DNA from: Cladocopium goreaui
Taxonomy: Eukaryota > Sar > Dinophyceae > Suessiales > Symbiodiniaceae
Direction of reading: 5' to 3'
DNA length: 64,000 bases
Assembly (NCBI GenBank): GCA_947184155.2
Contig: CAMXCT020000446.1
Span: 303,280 to 367,279, forward strand
Positions 1-12,500 of this stretch are shown here, one piece after another. Each line of letters starts with the position of its first letter. The first letter of the stretch is position 1. The position numbers and the translations under genes are program-made. Under the pieces are notes generated by a model that saw only the letters and a list, made by a program, of their open reading frames with translations, was not told the origin of the DNA and searched no databases.

Positions 1-517
1 TAGAAGAATCTTTTTGGAAACTTGAGGCATTCATGTTCTGGGTGTCGACCGGGCACTGTTCAGTTCCACAAGCACCGCAGATGCATCAAGCAAGTGGCTT
101 TGCACATTGGGATCCCAAAGAACATCGGAGAAAACCATTCTTTCCAAATGCGAATAAATGAATCCACTTTTGATGGACCATATCTTCCAGAATAGATGGT
201 TGTACTATAAAATCTATATGTTATAATTACTCAACCAATTTCGAAACGTGCAAGCGTTTCAGTGAAATGTTGCCAGGAAATTTCAACATCTTCTGGTTAA
301 ACATGGCTAGCGCACTGGACTCGTCCTTCAAGACACCTAGCTTGGCTGCCCATCGGTTGCCTTCGAGTGATGGCATCCATCAAGGTCCAGCCTGGGCCGT
401 GGCGCTTGGACAATGTGTGGCGTTGGCTGCACGGCGAAGTTGGGATGGGCAACATATTGCGAAACAATTGGAAGTTTCGATGGCAGGGGAAAAACAAACC
501 ACAATAATGAAGCTCTT
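1..517. other. no supported gene
   Basis: I see no coding stretch or clear repeat that I can defend here. The open frames are short and lack splice context. The AT-rich part around 180-260 looks intronic or intergenic. Confidence 0.4.
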
Positions 518-616
518 TCAAAACGACAGCTGACCCTTTTCCCAACCGGCGCTCACGATCTTCCTCATGAGGATTTCCCCATAAGAACCCACTTGCCATC
601 TTTGGATGGGCCCCCA
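518..616 (-). CDS. terminal exon of a dinoflagellate-type gene (unknown)
   Basis: On the minus strand an acceptor (CAG at 617-619) is followed by an uninterrupted frame reading WGPIQRWQVGSYGEILMRKI and ending at a TGA at 518-520. The length is exactly 33 codons and the composition is compact and protein-like, unlike the flanking sequence. It may be the last exon of the same minus-strand gene as the exons at 1044-4575, with a further possible exon near 810-945 reading KMLDHSVALALDVGVQAGVG. I do not recognise a function. The frame and splice site are seen; joining it to its neighbours is inference. Confidence 0.45.
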   Translation of the reverse strand, partial: WGPIQRWQVGSYGEILMRKIVSAGWEKGQLSF

Positions 617-1043
617 CTGCTAAGTCAAAAATGGGTAGTGGCCCCAAAATACCTACAGGCAGGGTAAGCTCAATGGCACTCATCCAAATAAGTTAGAAAA
701 ATAGATATGGGTGAACCAAATCCCAGATGGTACGGCACAACTTATGGAAACCTCAAATGACTGAACCTATATTCGATAGGTACTATCTTTTGAGCCCACC
801 ATTGCATAAGATTTATTCAAGCCCACCCCGGCCTGTACTCCCACGTCCAAAGCTAAGGCAACGGAATGATCCAGCATCTTCAACTTTGTATTTGACATGG
901 ACGGATGCTGGTCTGCATTGACTGTCGAATCATTACACCAAGACTTTAGCCCAGCATGATGTAAGACCAGTTTTTTGTCAGAAAATAAATCAACTGTGCA
1001 GACCACCTACACATCATCCAAAAAAGATTCCTGTTTGAAATCA

Positions 1044-1187
1044 CTACTTCCCAGACATTTTCTGGGCAAATTTGCTCGCTGCCAAATTGGCATTGTATTT
1101 GAAAAACATGACCTTGGACTGAACCTTTCCCTTCGGATCGTTGTAGTTGTCAATGTCGTCCTTGGAGATGTCTGCCGACCATGAGGC
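1044..1187 (-). CDS. exon of unknown gene
   Basis: The minus strand has a pyrimidine-rich acceptor ending CAG at 1188-1190. It is followed by an open frame reading ASWSADISKDDIDNYNDPKG and continuing to FAQKMSGK with a TAG at 1044-1046. The frame is hydrophilic and rich in D and K, in line with the large basic exon just upstream at 1355-2599. It could be a 3' exon of that gene. The TAG may be the true stop or lie just past an unseen donor. Function unknown. Confidence 0.5.
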   Translation of the reverse strand, partial: ASWSADISKDDIDNYNDPKGKVQSKVMFFKYNANLAASKFAQKMSGK

Positions 1188-1354
1188 CTGAAGACGAGGG
1201 GACATCTTAAGATCAAAGGAAATTGTTAAAAGATGTTAAAAGGGTTTTAGTATCTTGTAGCTACTTTGCACATCTTCAGCAATGGTCAGGAGGTAGGGAA
1301 GACCTTCAACATTTAAATGCGGGGGATAGCCATGACAAGTGGTACAGGGTTTCA

Positions 1355-2599
1355 TCATATTTCATCTACAAAATATTGTAATTTGTTTGAACTATATAAG
1401 TCATTCAGCCAAAAAGCCATCAAATGGCCAGAGACATAGGCAGTCACCACGCTGGCATTGAACGAGTTTGCCGTTCCGCAGCGCCCAAAGTAGACAATCT
1501 CAGTGAGCTTGCCAGGCTTCCCGGTCTTGAGATCCACTTGCACACCACAAGCTGGCCGGCTGAAGTAGGGATTGAGCTTGCCATGATTGAACTGGTGTGG
1601 CAAGTTCTTGTAGAGATACTCCTTCAAACCGTCATAGGTAAGATCCTTGCACTGCTTCATGTACTGCAAGAAAACCCCTTGGACCTGAAGATCTTCCTGC
1701 GGGCTCTCCTGCATGGTGGCAAGTTCTGCCTGCTTGCGGCGCTTGTTCTCCTTCTTGGCAAAGGGAGATAGCTCTTGCTTTGATCTCTTCGTACCCTTCC
1801 CCTTTGCCTTTGCTGCTTTGCCCCCTGCTTCGTTGCTGCTGGCTGCTGCTGCTGATGCTGCTGAAGTTTGCACGGTCTTCTCCGCCTTCTTCCTGCGAGG
1901 GCGGGTGGCAATCCACTCAGAAGGCTTGTCCTGCTCAAAGATCATTCCCAAAGGCTTCACCTTACCCGTTTTGGAGTCCAAACGCTCATGGGGACTGTCA
2001 TGTCCACCCTCATCACCATTCTCCTCATCTGACTCGAAGAGCTTCTTCTTGGGCGTGGGGGTGTCAGTCTCACCGGCAACACCCTCATCCTCCTCATCCA
2101 TGTTCTGCTCCGCATTGATGTTGGCATCGGCAAGTGCCTTGGCCTTGCGACCTGGCTTTGACTTTGCAGCAGAGCTCTTTGCCTTGGCTTTGGCTAACTT
2201 GCCATCTGCATTCTTAGGTGCTTTCTTGGGTTTGGGATCCTTGGGCTCAGCTTTGGACTTGGATCTGGCCTGGCGCTTGCCTGGCACTGCCTCATCAGGC
2301 ATGGCTTCAGGAACATCAGCCACAGCCATCTCAGGTTCAGCTGCGGGCTTGGGGGCAGCCTTGCCTCTGGAGACTCTCTTGGACGGTGGCTTTGACTCTT
2401 GGGGCTCCTTGTTCTCCTCAGGCTGGTTTGCATCAACCTTCGGTTTCCGTTGTCTGCGTGGTTTCTTCTGGACATGTTCTGGTTCCTGATCTCCACCTTC
2501 ATCTGTCTCAGCTTCTTTGGCCTTGCTCTTGTCCTTCTTGGCCTGCTTCTCTGCCTGCTTCGATTCCTTGAGTTTCAGCTGGTCCCGGCGGGTCAGCAC
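1355..2599 (-). CDS. large Lys/Ala/Glu-rich exon with a folded C-terminal part
   Basis: This is a single 414-codon open frame. It starts right after an acceptor (CAG at 2600-2602), so the first in-frame codon GTG is internal rather than a start. Residues 1 to about 300 are low complexity: repeated K, A, P and E with basic clusters such as KPKKAPK, and acidic DEEDEG patches, suggesting a nuclear or nucleic-acid-associated disordered region. Residues from about 310 onward look folded, with FLQYMKQCKDLTYDGLKEYL and a cysteine pair in a VYFGRCGTAN segment. The last 15 to 20 residues before the stop at 1355 may already be intron. Neighbouring minus-strand exons at 2748-2947 and 1044-1187 probably belong to the same gene. 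Long basic exons of this kind recur in Symbiodiniaceae gene models (general knowledge); I cannot name a function. Confidence 0.7.
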   Translation of the reverse strand: MLTRRDQLKLKESKQAEKQAKKDKSKAKEAETDEGGDQEPEHVQKKPRRQRKPKVDANQPEENKEPQESKPPSKRVSRGKAAPKPAAEPEMAVADVPEAMPDEAVPGKRQARSKSKAEPKDPKPKKAPKNADGKLAKAKAKSSAAKSKPGRKAKALADANINAEQNMDEEDEGVAGETDTPTPKKKLFESDEENGDEGGHDSPHERLDSKTGKVKPLGMIFEQDKPSEWIATRPRRKKAEKTVQTSAASAAAASSNEAGGKAAKAKGKGTKRSKQELSPFAKKENKRRKQAELATMQESPQEDLQVQGVFLQYMKQCKDLTYDGLKEYLYKNLPHQFNHGKLNPYFSRPACGVQVDLKTGKPGKLTEIVYFGRCGTANSFNASVVTAYVSGHLMAFWLNDLYSSNKLQYFVDEI

Positions 2600-2747
2600 C
2601 TGCAGTGGAATGGTTGTGCTTGGGTCACCATGGGTGACTTACCCGCTTAGATTCCCGGTGAGGGGGGGTTGGAAAGGTAAGAGATAAAGAAAACGGGGAA
2701 CCCTTTTGGAATGAACATCATCTGGCAATTTGGGGTACGTGCCCAAC

Positions 2748-2947
2748 CTTCTGTTCAGGCTGATCAGGCAAGTCCTCCTCGGGCTGGGTCAAGGGAATGC
2801 CACCATCGTCAGCCAAAGCCTCTGGACTGCCACCATCCTCATCCACAGGCATCTCAAGGTTGAACTTGGCAGTAGCTGCGGCAACTACGTCTTCATCCAT
2901 GGGCTGGGTCTCATCATGGTCACGTACAGGTGGAAGAGGCTTGAAGC
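2748..2947 (-). CDS. acidic exon upstream of the basic exon
   Basis: The minus-strand acceptor TTGCCACAG lies at 2948-2950 and a GT donor follows an AAG codon at 2746-2747, giving a 200-nt exon. The frame reads FKPLPPVRDHDETQPMDEDV, then an acidic stretch rich in D, E and P ending in EEDLPDQPEQK. It is open throughout and the splice sites match the general pattern in this window. It sits just 5' of the 1355-2599 exon and is probably part of the same transcript. No domain is recognised. Confidence 0.55.
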
Positions 2948-3420
2948 CTGTGGCAAAGCCCAAATGTGACATGTTACTGTTACCGATGTACTTGCGTAGG
3001 CTGACTACTTTAGGATTTTAGCATATATGGGAAACAACCATGCCCTACCAATCGGATGGGCATTGCTGTACAGATAAGATACCCTTTGTTGACAAATTAA
3101 GGTTAAAACCAAGAACCAGATCTTCTAACTACTGTTTGTTTTTTTTTGCGACGTTTTTCCCTTTTTTTTGGACCAAAATTTCAAACAAATATGCGGACGG
3201 ATAACTCATGTCACCATTTTGATTTAAAGTCCCGACCTTTCTTGGGCACTGGTTCTGCTTTGGGAAGCGCTTTGCAGCTTCCAAGATCGTTCCTGAGAAT
3301 TCAAACGGTGGGGTTGGTAGGTCATCACAAAAAATAATAGCCATTGCCGGACCATTCCTTTTAATGATGATATGGACTTTAAGTTTTGGGGGTGCATCAC
3401 CATCACCCTGGCCCTGGCCA

Positions 3421-3532
3421 AACTAAGAAGAGCATCGGCTTGGAGTTCTGCAGACGCTGCTTCTTCTCGGCAATCTGCGCTTTGAGCTCCAGCATGCGCT
3501 GTTGGATTGCGGCACCTTGGCATGGAGCAGGG
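3421..3532 (-). CDS. coiled-coil exon
   Basis: After an acceptor (TCTTCCAG, 3533-3535 on the minus strand) one frame reads GAAIQQRMLELKAQIAEKKQ followed by RLQNSKPM, a heptad-like amphipathic helix typical of a short coiled coil. The 3' boundary is uncertain (near 3425). It lies between other minus-strand exons of the 1-4.6 kb gene. Confidence 0.5.
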
Positions 3533-3659
3533 CTGGAAGAGTAAAGGACTGGAGTGGAATACCTTTTGGAGGCAAAACTAGATATTGTATAGGTGAATTA
3601 TTTACGGATCAATATATAAAATATACGGTGCTAAACTGTTGATCTAGAAGCATTTGCAT

Positions 3660-3826
3660 GGCACCCACCCACACTTATCACATTTCACCGGTTTCTGGCG
3701 ATCAAGCCAACGTTTGAAGTCAGCATAGTCCGCATGATCTTCCTCATCCCCTGAACTATCTTTGTCATCATCAACACTGCCAGATGAGGACCGCTTGCAT
3801 GAAGACATGTACTGGTCAATGTACTC
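3660..3826 (-). CDS. acidic exon ending in a CxxC zinc-binding pair
   Basis: The minus-strand acceptor (AG at 3827-3828) is followed by a frame reading EYIDQYMSSCKRSSSGSVDD, then an acidic DSSGDEEDHADYADF segment, then FKRWLDRQKPVKCDKCGW. The CDKC pair could bind zinc together with cysteines in a neighbouring exon. The donor side is uncertain. The order along the minus strand (4575 to 3898, 3826 to 3660, 3532 to 3421, 2947 to 2748, 2599 to 1355) supports one multi-exon gene. Confidence 0.5.
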
Positions 3827-3897
3827 CTACGGGTTTGAGAATTCTGGCCATGAAAACTAACCAAGCATAAGCAAACAGTGTTGGATCACCACCACTT

Positions 3898-4575
3898 TCA
3901 CTTTAGAAACAATGATCCATTGGGCCCGCTTTGAAAACGTTGGTCCTTCAAGTTGGGGTCCAACAGCAGAAGCAACTCATGGAATGCGGTGTCCTGGCTG
4001 GCAGGGGCAGAGCAAACAAAGAGAACGGATGTAACCAGAAAAATTCCCCTTATGGTGGATGCTATCATGAATGGGCAATAAAGATAACATAAAACAAATT
4101 TCACGGGATACCGTTGAATATTAAGAATAAAGTTTAGTATCAGATTTGGTTTGGCAATACCCAAGTCCTTCGTAACTTCCTTTCTCTGGACTCTCCTCTT
4201 GATGAAACTTGTCAAGCGCTTCACTTCCACACTTGACGTGTAGACAAGTTTGTCCCCTGGAGTATGGCCACACTTCTCATAGACTGTTTCAACTTCTACT
4301 TTTAGGTCATCTAGGTGTGGCAGGCGGCGGCTCTGCTCACGCATACGAACCAAAACTGGACGAAGCACCATGGCATTCTGCACCGCATTCAAACGGCATG
4401 CGGCGCAAAATTCCTCCCCATCCTGGTTCTTTAAGAGTGATTTTTCCGTCCGGATATGTTGGCGTAGCTCACTATCTTGCTCCCATTGTTGCGCAAGCCC
4501 AAAACAATCTAAACCTTTTCCACCAGCTGCCGACATGGCCGCAAAGATAGATGGGTCTGGTTCACCAAGCCTTTG
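3898..4575 (-). CDS. two exons with a CxxC motif, dinoflagellate-type gene
   Basis: The frame is open across 227 codons but probably contains an intron. The first part (about 4575-4150) reads like protein: SIFAAMSAAGGKGLDCFGLA, EEFCAACRLNAVQNAMVLRP and a basic VKRLTSFIKRRVQRKEVTKD segment, with a FCAAC cysteine pair. The middle (about 4150-4005) is AT-rich and hydrophobic and is likely intron read in frame. The last part reads SQDTAFHELLLLLDPNLKDQ (about 3995-3905). Function unknown; it is likely a 5' part of the gene whose 3' exons lie at 518-3826. Confidence 0.5.
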   Translation of the reverse strand, partial: QRLGEPDPSIFAAMSAAGGKGLDCFGLAQQWEQDSELRQHIRTEKSLLKNQDGEEFCAACRLNAVQNAMVLRPVLVRMREQSRRLPHLDDLKVEVETVYEKCGHTPGDKLVYTSSVEVKRLTSFIKRRVQRKEVTKDLGIAKPNLILNFILNIQRYPVKFVLCYLYCPFMIASTIRGIFLVTSVLFVCSAPASQDTAFHELLLLLDPNLKDQRFQSGPNGSLFLK

Positions 4576-5126
4576 AAGCAAAAGGCTATGTAATCACAAA
4601 CCCGACATTGAGACATCCAGCCAAGCTTCCCCCTATGGATAAGATACCTAGATAGTGGTACTTGGAAAACTGATTGAAAAATAATCTTAACAGCTGATTC
4701 CTTGAAACATCTTGGCTACCCAGATCTGAAGGGGTTCAAGATTCTGAGCCAAGGTATCATGAGTGGCACTTGCATCAGACATCCCAGCGGAGAAAATCGA
4801 GGGTCCCGGCGGATTCATCATCTGTGTAGCGCAAGTCCATCACCACATGGTCAGTTGGATAGCAGGAGTATTGGTATCCCAGCAAAGGATGGTTGGGAAA
4901 TAATTGGATAATCCTTGATGGAAGCCTTTATTCAAAGATTAAATTTTCAGCAAGTTAGTGACATCGCAGTTTATGGTGATTTTGGGGTTTGGCTGTGTCA
5001 TAATAACAAGTTGATAGATTGGAATGGTCCTAATTGTATTCATTGGATTCCACACTTTCACCTTTGGAATGTACCCTGAGCCACTCCAAGCCGGAACCAA
5101 GCTGATCGTTTGCATCAGGAATGAAT

Positions 5127-5293
5127 GCCTACTGAACCATTACCCACTTAAGTCATTATATATAAAGCATAAATGGGGTATACCAAAAAAACCTAGGTTT
5201 TTTAAAAAAAACCTAGGTTTTTTTGGGATTACGCAAAATAACCAGGTTATTATTTTTCAACCCTAAAAAAAGTGGGTAAATGTTTCAGTAGGT
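5127..5293. repeat. inverted-repeat element with CCTACTGAA ends
   Basis: The left end CCTACTGAACCATTACCCAC and the right end (the reverse complement, with one small gap) flank an inner palindrome built from two CCTAGG cores bordered by A and T runs (5187-5225). The structure is that of a foldback MITE with no coding capacity. Confidence 0.65.
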
Positions 5294-5463
5294 ATATATA
5301 TAATATATGATGTACATACATATATACATATATTCGCAAGTGTTCCATGGTTCACAACTTCAAGTGTGTTTTTCCTTCGCCGCATTTTGTCGGGTCTGAA
5401 AATCACGCATCCATAGCGAAGCGTGACCGATGGTGTCGTGTCGGCGTGGATGGTGTCAGCGTG

Positions 5464-5860
5464 TACCCTCTGGTAATTTGTTACATAGATAGCTATTGAA
5501 AATTGTCCATTTAGTTCGTGGATTTTTACCCATTAATAGCATGGTGATTTTCTATAGTTCTGTTAACTATATCCCATTGAAAATGCTTGAAACATGGTGA
5601 TTTACCCATTAATAGCATGGTGGATCTTTCCAGTTCGTTATGTTAAACCCGTTGACCAGCGGGCAAGCCGTCAAAACACCGAGTAGATGTAATTGTCCAG
5701 AGGCACCTCAAGGCAGAACGCGAAAAAAACTTCTGGCCGACTCGCGGCCGACTCGTGTCATCTCGTGTCAGCCGTTTTTTAGTGTTGCGTTGTACCGGAG
5801 ACCCATAATATGGATATATATATATATATGGAAATATATATGGAAATATATGGTTCATAA
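5464..5860. repeat. partial MITE family A plus unrelated insert
   Basis: Begins with a family A end (TACCCTCTGGTAA) and contains the family's internal blocks (the CCATTAATAGCATGGTG motif twice) up to about 5640. The remainder, about 5640-5860, is not family A and ends in AT dinucleotides. It reads as a broken copy joined to a second, intact copy. Confidence 0.5.
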
Positions 5861-5971
5861 TACCCTCTGGTAAACGTTTATATAACGAACTGGAAAATCA
5901 CCATGCTATTAATGGGAAAACTCACTATAAATGGACCATTTTCAATAGCTATGTTAGTTTGCCAGAGGGTA
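5861..5971. repeat. MITE family A copy
   Basis: Intact 111-bp copy: TACCCTCTGGTAA at the left and its inverted match GCCAGAGGGTA at the right, with the family's CATGCTATTAATGGG and AATGGACCATTTTC interior. Confidence 0.75.
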
Positions 5972-6109
5972 TACACTACGAACTATTGTCGAAGTATATG
6001 ACCGAAGTCTAGGGCCTACAGGTTCAAAACTTCATGTTCATTCGTTTTCCCATTAGAAAGTGGCCAGAAATTGGCCATAAAACCTCTAGTGTCGCATTTA
6101 AGTGGCCAT

Positions 6110-6310
6110 AATTTGCGGACCCCATTGTATCTCATTATATCCCAATTATATATCCTATTATACCCCATAATATCCCATAACGGCCATAACTTGGTGCCAT
6201 TATATCCCATTGTATCTCATTATATCCCAATTATATATCCCATTATATATCCCACTGATTATATCCCATTATTATATTATACCGCCATTATATCCCACTG
6301 ATTCTTATGG
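6110..6310. repeat. degenerate CCATTATATCCCA tandem array
   Basis: Repeated CCATTATATCCCA, CCATTGTATCTCA and CCAATTATATATCC units in irregular order. Low complexity with no coding potential; the same phrase recurs near 62210 and 62465. Confidence 0.6.
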
Positions 6311-6574
6311 CACCAATTTATACTTGGTGGGTCACCACATGAATCGTGGTGGAAGAGTTAACCCCAGTTCTGAACTATGTAACTCTACTTCTCCTAGATA
6401 TAACTGCGCTTGTAACTTCCTTAAATAATGGTGAACCAATAAAAATATCAATTTATGGCAATATCTCTATTATTCCCTATTCAAAAAATATTCAAACAGC
6501 TCATCTTCCAACATGTTCATTCAATTTTCCGATATTTTCCCCATTTCAATGGCCATTTTCTGTCGCTGTTCCAC

Positions 6575-9500
6575 ACATGGATCGACTCCTCCCAAGGGAG
6601 GCCCCGGGGGCTCCGGACGTCGGGGCCGTTGGTCTCCCAGTCATAGGGAAGCCACTCCAACTGCACCGGCCTCAGGGCCCGGTGCAGTTGGATTAGATGA
6701 TTGGATGGGTTGTTAGATGTCTGGTTGGTGGTTGACCTACCAACCAGTGGTTAATATACTGTTAATATTAATGGTTAATGATGATGGTTGTTCTATGGTT
6801 AATGATGGTTAATACTAATCTGGTTGGTGGTTGCTGCTAACCCATTAATAGCATGGTGATTTTCCATAGTTATGTAAACGTTTACCAGTGGATCCGTAAA
6901 TATTGACTATGATAGAATAACTGGTTGGTGGTTGCTGCTAACCCCTCTGAAAAATATGCGAGTTCGTCAGTTGGGATGATGACATTCCCAATATATGGAA
7001 AAATATAAAACAGTTATAAAATGAGAATTTCATCATCCCAACCATATTGATATATGGGATCATATAACTGATTGGGATGATACAAAAATCCAAATGTTCC
7101 AAACCACCAAGCAGTATAAGTAGTTATAGCTCGATGGATCTGTGGGAAAAGATGGCTCTGAAAATTAGTTTATAGCTGCATCTGTGGGGGGAAAGGATAG
7201 GTTTATAGATGTTTTTCTTTCTACATCTGTGGATTGGGATTGGAAAATCCACGATTCCCACCGCAGTCGCGCGGAAATCACATTCCAACATCTACCCGGC
7301 CTGGTAAACATACAAAAAGCTATTGAAAATGGTCCATTTAGTTCGTGGATTTACCCATTAAAAAATGGTGATTTTCCATAGTTATGTAAACGTTTACCAG
7401 GCCGGGTAAATCAGAAATTCACAGTAAGTGACAGGTCCCATTTTTCAACTCCTGAACATCCACCCTAAATGAAATGGGAGTTTTTAATCTCCAGAAAGTA
7501 CATCAAAAACAGGTGACATGAACCAAACAGGACACATCCAACCAAACAGGACATTCACTCCAACCCGTCATCCAGATTCAATTCCCCCAATTTGCTCAGC
7601 CGGGAGTTAGTGAGGCTCCGTCAAAATGTCTTGGTGAAATTGCCAATCGAGGCTAACATCAAGCGCTAACTCACAACAACATTCACATCGAGGGTTCGGG
7701 TAGAGAAGCTGTAGATGTCTGGAGATGTTGTTGTTGCTGTAGTAATGCCATGTTTACCATCCCCCAGTCATCACTGGTTGGTGGTTTCAAGCCCTCTGAA
7801 AAATATGAAAGTGTTGGGGTTATTCTTCCCAATATATGGAAAAATAATAACTTCATGTTCCAAACCACCAACCAGATCACCATTTTTTGGTTGGTGGTAT
7901 ATGTACAAACCATCTCCAGTCGACATGGGTCGTTTACAGCTGGATGTAGATGTCAGGCTTGACCATGACACAAGATCACTGAAACCTGAAGCCTCGATAA
8001 AATCCATAAAATCCTATGGTAAAACCAAAAGATCGTGGCTTAAAATGCCCTTTTTTATGGGTAAATCCAGAATCTGAGATTGCTGGTATGGTGAATCAAA
8101 ACTAAAGGTAACTCATTCACAATCGACCACTTGTTGGCATGTTGTTTGACCATTTTGGGGCAAAAGGAAACATCTCGGATACAATCGATTTTTCTAGATG
8201 GAGTTAGATGGTTATTATAAGCAGCCAACATACACAAAACAAACATAGTATACGGGAAAAAGAAAAAAGCACAACAAAAAGTCCGGGTAAACCACCAGTT
8301 TTTTTCATGGGAAAATGTGAGCCGCCAAGACTGACACCCAAGTTGCTCCTTCGTGGCCCTTTCCAGCAGTGTCTTCTTCTCACCCGTCGCATAGGGTAGA
8401 ATCCACTGCCTAGGCGTTAAATGGGCATGTTTCAGGCGGAACCAAACTGGCACTTCTTGGCTGGGTTGATTGTTCCATATATTTCCATATAGTATGATTT
8501 TGTCTTTGTTCACTATCATTGTCATATACCTTGCTTCTTTGTTATGCATTCTATTGCTATGATAATTATGGTTACATCATGTCTAATACTATTGTGAGTT
8601 CTATGGTTATTATGAATTCTATTATGATTATTATCATGATTATGATTCATTGCAGTGTTTAACATACACTACACTGTAAATCTGATGGATGGCAGTTGGC
8701 TTACTTCAAAAAGTAAGCAATAACTGAGAATGTTACATCCATTCACATCAAATTCACATGCAGCAAACTGGTCGCATGTGCATGCATGTCCTTGAAAATA
8801 TCTCCAGCACGCTGCAACGCTATCATTATCCCGGATGAATAAACCTTGACATCGCCATGAAAAATTGTGTTCCCCCCATTATGAATAAGCTCTTCAGCTT
8901 GAACGCCGATGTAGGGCCGTACATGGCCCTGCTGCAGAGTTTCCTGCCCTGCACAGTACATAGCCGCTATAGCCCTGGGCTCTCCAACGCAAGAGCTTTG
9001 CCGGTGTCCGAAACCTCCTCCCCGATGAAGTCCTGATTGGTTTAGCTGATGATGACATGAAAAAACGTCGTGAACCATCCCCCCAGTCATCACTATAGCT
9101 GGTGTAAACAACGGTGGTTTATGACATTGGTTTAGCAACATGAAACTGTTGATATACTGGAGATATTTCATCATCCGTGTTGCTGGTGATATCCTGGTAG
9201 TGATATAATGGGTGATATACTGTTCTCATCCACATCCCTTTCATCTTGTTGGTTCACTACAGAGTTCAGTTTTACGTAATCACTGATTGATCATGGTTCC
9301 CAGATTGGGAGTAGTAACTAGCTGCTTCTCTATCAAACCTACTCATCAACACAAGCTCTGGCTGAAGTGTGCTTCTTCACCAACCTCACTGTACAATTCT
9401 CATCAGTTATCTGGTTGGAAAAATTATGAGTTCGTCAATGGGAAGGATTATCCCATATATGAAATGGATTTAAAAAAAAAAAACATGGTTTAAAACCACC

Positions 9501-12500
9501 AAGCAGTTCTCCATGATATCAACATATTCCCCGAAAAAATCATGGCAAATCCCTCCATCACCCATCTCGACACGGTTTCCTCCAGATACATCTTGAAGAG
9601 CTCAGTGACTCCAAGTTGCAGTGGCCTGTCCTGGGAAGACACTTCCAGGGGGGGTGAACTGTCTTCTTTTTCTCATGGGATGGCTTGATGTTACCACTGA
9701 ATGATTTGTTTGACATAAAATATGCAAACAATGGGATGAACATCTGTTTTTATGGGATGCTTGGGAGTTGGAAGGAAAAAAAAACTCACCGTTTTATCAA
9801 ACAGCAGATGTTTTAATGGATGGTCTGCCGCTACTGTATGGATGATCGACAATGTGAAAGATTGACCAATGTCCACATGTCTCGAGCTTTGCACATCGAA
9901 ACCTTGGTTTAGAGTCAGAAACGTAACTAACGTGGCAATTCCCATGGAATTGCCACATGATTTTGCACTTCAACCGGGTTTATAACAGACTCATATTCCC
10001 ATAATTATGGTGATTGGGTATTATAACAGACTAATATTCTCATAATTATGGATACAATCCAAAAAACACTAATATTCTATGTGCTAAATGTCCATAATAC
10101 CCAAAAATTGTGTTTTTTGCGGATTGAATCCCTGGTTTTCCAAACGCACGCCATGATCTGCTGGACTCGACTCTTTTCGATGCAGACACTTGCGATGTCT
10201 CTATGTTGAGAGGGTCCCCAAAAATCCATGTCTGTTATGTTTAATTTGTGGAAAATACCCTCTGGTTATGTCAAAATAGCTATTGAAAATGGCCATAGAA
10301 ATAGTGAGTTTTCCCATTAAAAATGGTGATTTTCCATAGTTATGTTAGTTTACCAGAGGGTACCCTCTGGTAAACTATCAGCCTTTGAATAGCTAAATCA
10401 GCTAGAAATGGTCCATTTTCCAGTTCGTTATGTAATCGTTGACCAGGCCGGGTATGTTTTCAATCATCCTCTTCCCCACAGGGTATCCAACACATCGTAT
10501 CCCCTGTTGGACAAACCCCTCGTCATATCGTTGGCTCGTTGGCCATACACAAGAAACCATGGATTATCCATCATTAAAACCCATGAAAATCTTATCCCTA
10601 TGTTCTATCCCTCTTACTATTTTTTGTTTATCCATTTGAAAATGAAAAAAAATCATTGCTTGCCCAATGATATTGGTGATAAACCATTGATCCAGTTTGG
10701 CTTTTAACATGATTGTCCATCATTGTAATTTATCATAACTCTATTTTCTATCCCTATGTTCTATCCCTGTTACTGTTGCGTTTATCAAATGCTTCATTTC
10801 CAATTTTTGGAACCCAGGTGTCGGAGAAAACCTAAGGCTCCTGGCGCTAATGAGGACATTGCCATCATCTGCCACGAAGCCAGCCTTAGCATATCATACC
10901 ATCACAGATTATCTATGTTTATAGTCATCCAATTATTTGTTTGCTATATGTATAATATGTATATATATATATATGTATACATACTTGGTGGCTCATCCCA
11001 CTTAGTAAGTGGGTTATAACCCCAGTTATAAGTGGATTAACCCTACTTATCCCATTTATAACTGGGGTTTATAACCCACTTACTAAGTGGGATGAGCCAC
11101 CAAGTATAATATACATACAGTATAATGATCATAGAAGTGAAAAATACGTATCATTTTAGCTAGGAAACAAGCCCAATCAAGACACTCCCAGACACTCCCC
11201 TGAGACCATGGGCAGATCCATGGTGGATCATTTGGCAAGTTGATCTCCTAAGTCTGTTGACTCATTTCCTATGGAAAAAAACGAACCGAAAAACCATAGC
11301 GTGTCTCTGCAAATGGGGATGGGCCCCTTAAATGGCCATATGGGGGAAATGATGAGAAACTCTGATAAGAAATCTGTTAACATGTCGTGTTTAGTTTCAC
11401 AAATCAACTTCAATCTGATTGACATCTTTTCTGGTTGGCGGTTTCAACCAACCCCTCTGAAAAATGATGGAGTTCGTCACTTGGGATGATTTTCCATTCC
11501 CAATATATGGAAAGTCATAAAATTTCATGGTTCCAGTCACCACCAATATATATATATATATTTAACTATATAATGTTATATAACTATACTATAGTTGGTT
11601 AGATATGTCATAAAATATCCCCATGTTTTGAATCCCCATGTTCCAGTCACCAAGCAGTTTTTTTGAGCTCCAAAACTGCCATCGCTGTGGCACCACACCA
11701 CGGCTGTGTCCAGCTCTGAACCTGGGGACTTAGTGGACCCAGGACCGACTCAGTGCAGCCTGGATTGGAACAGTCTCAGTGCAACTGGACATCGATTCGT
11801 CCTGGAGTTCTTCAAGGGAAAATATGGGAAAATGCCCCCCATTTTTCCATCCAAATGGTCCAAATCCCATGGTTTATGATGAGTTTTCCCATGAAAATAT
11901 ATGAAAATTGGCTCAATCTCCAGACATGGATCATTGGGGGCCCGGTGGAGTGAATGGTTTGCCGATCAGGGTACCATCTGCCAAGTCAACACGTCAACAC
12001 TATAAGGCTGACAGTAACGAAAATACCGAAGATATGTCATAAGCAATATCTGAACATGGCAATGTCACCAAGAAAAGGTCCAGAAAAGTTGCTGGTTCTA
12101 TCCCAAGTCTTGCCCATAAAATCACCATTCCTATGGGAGAACATACGGCCACCATCAACTGAGATCTCTGGCTCAGGTCCTTTCCACTGTAGACTGCAAT
12201 GGCAGGACCTCAAAAATCTGTGGATAAAAGGCTGATCTGGATTTTATTAGGATCCAACTCACACTGAGACAAAAACAATCTGGAGATGGATTAGAGATTC
12301 ACCCTCTGGTAAACGTTTACATAACGAACTGGAAAGATCCACCATGCTATTAATGGGTAAATCCACTATTTCAATGGCCATTTTCCAGTTCGCAAACTGT
12401 GAAAGTTTACCAGAGGGTAAGTCAGATTTCTGGTAACAACTTACTTGAAGGGGAGCTTTCCTTCGGTTTGTCAAAAGGTCGAGATTTCTGGTGAGACATG

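Noticed and set aside
1713..2489. Long plus-strand open frame opposite the basic exon
   Set aside because: It is the antisense of the lysine/alanine-rich exon at 1355-2599; low-complexity coding often leaves the opposite strand open.
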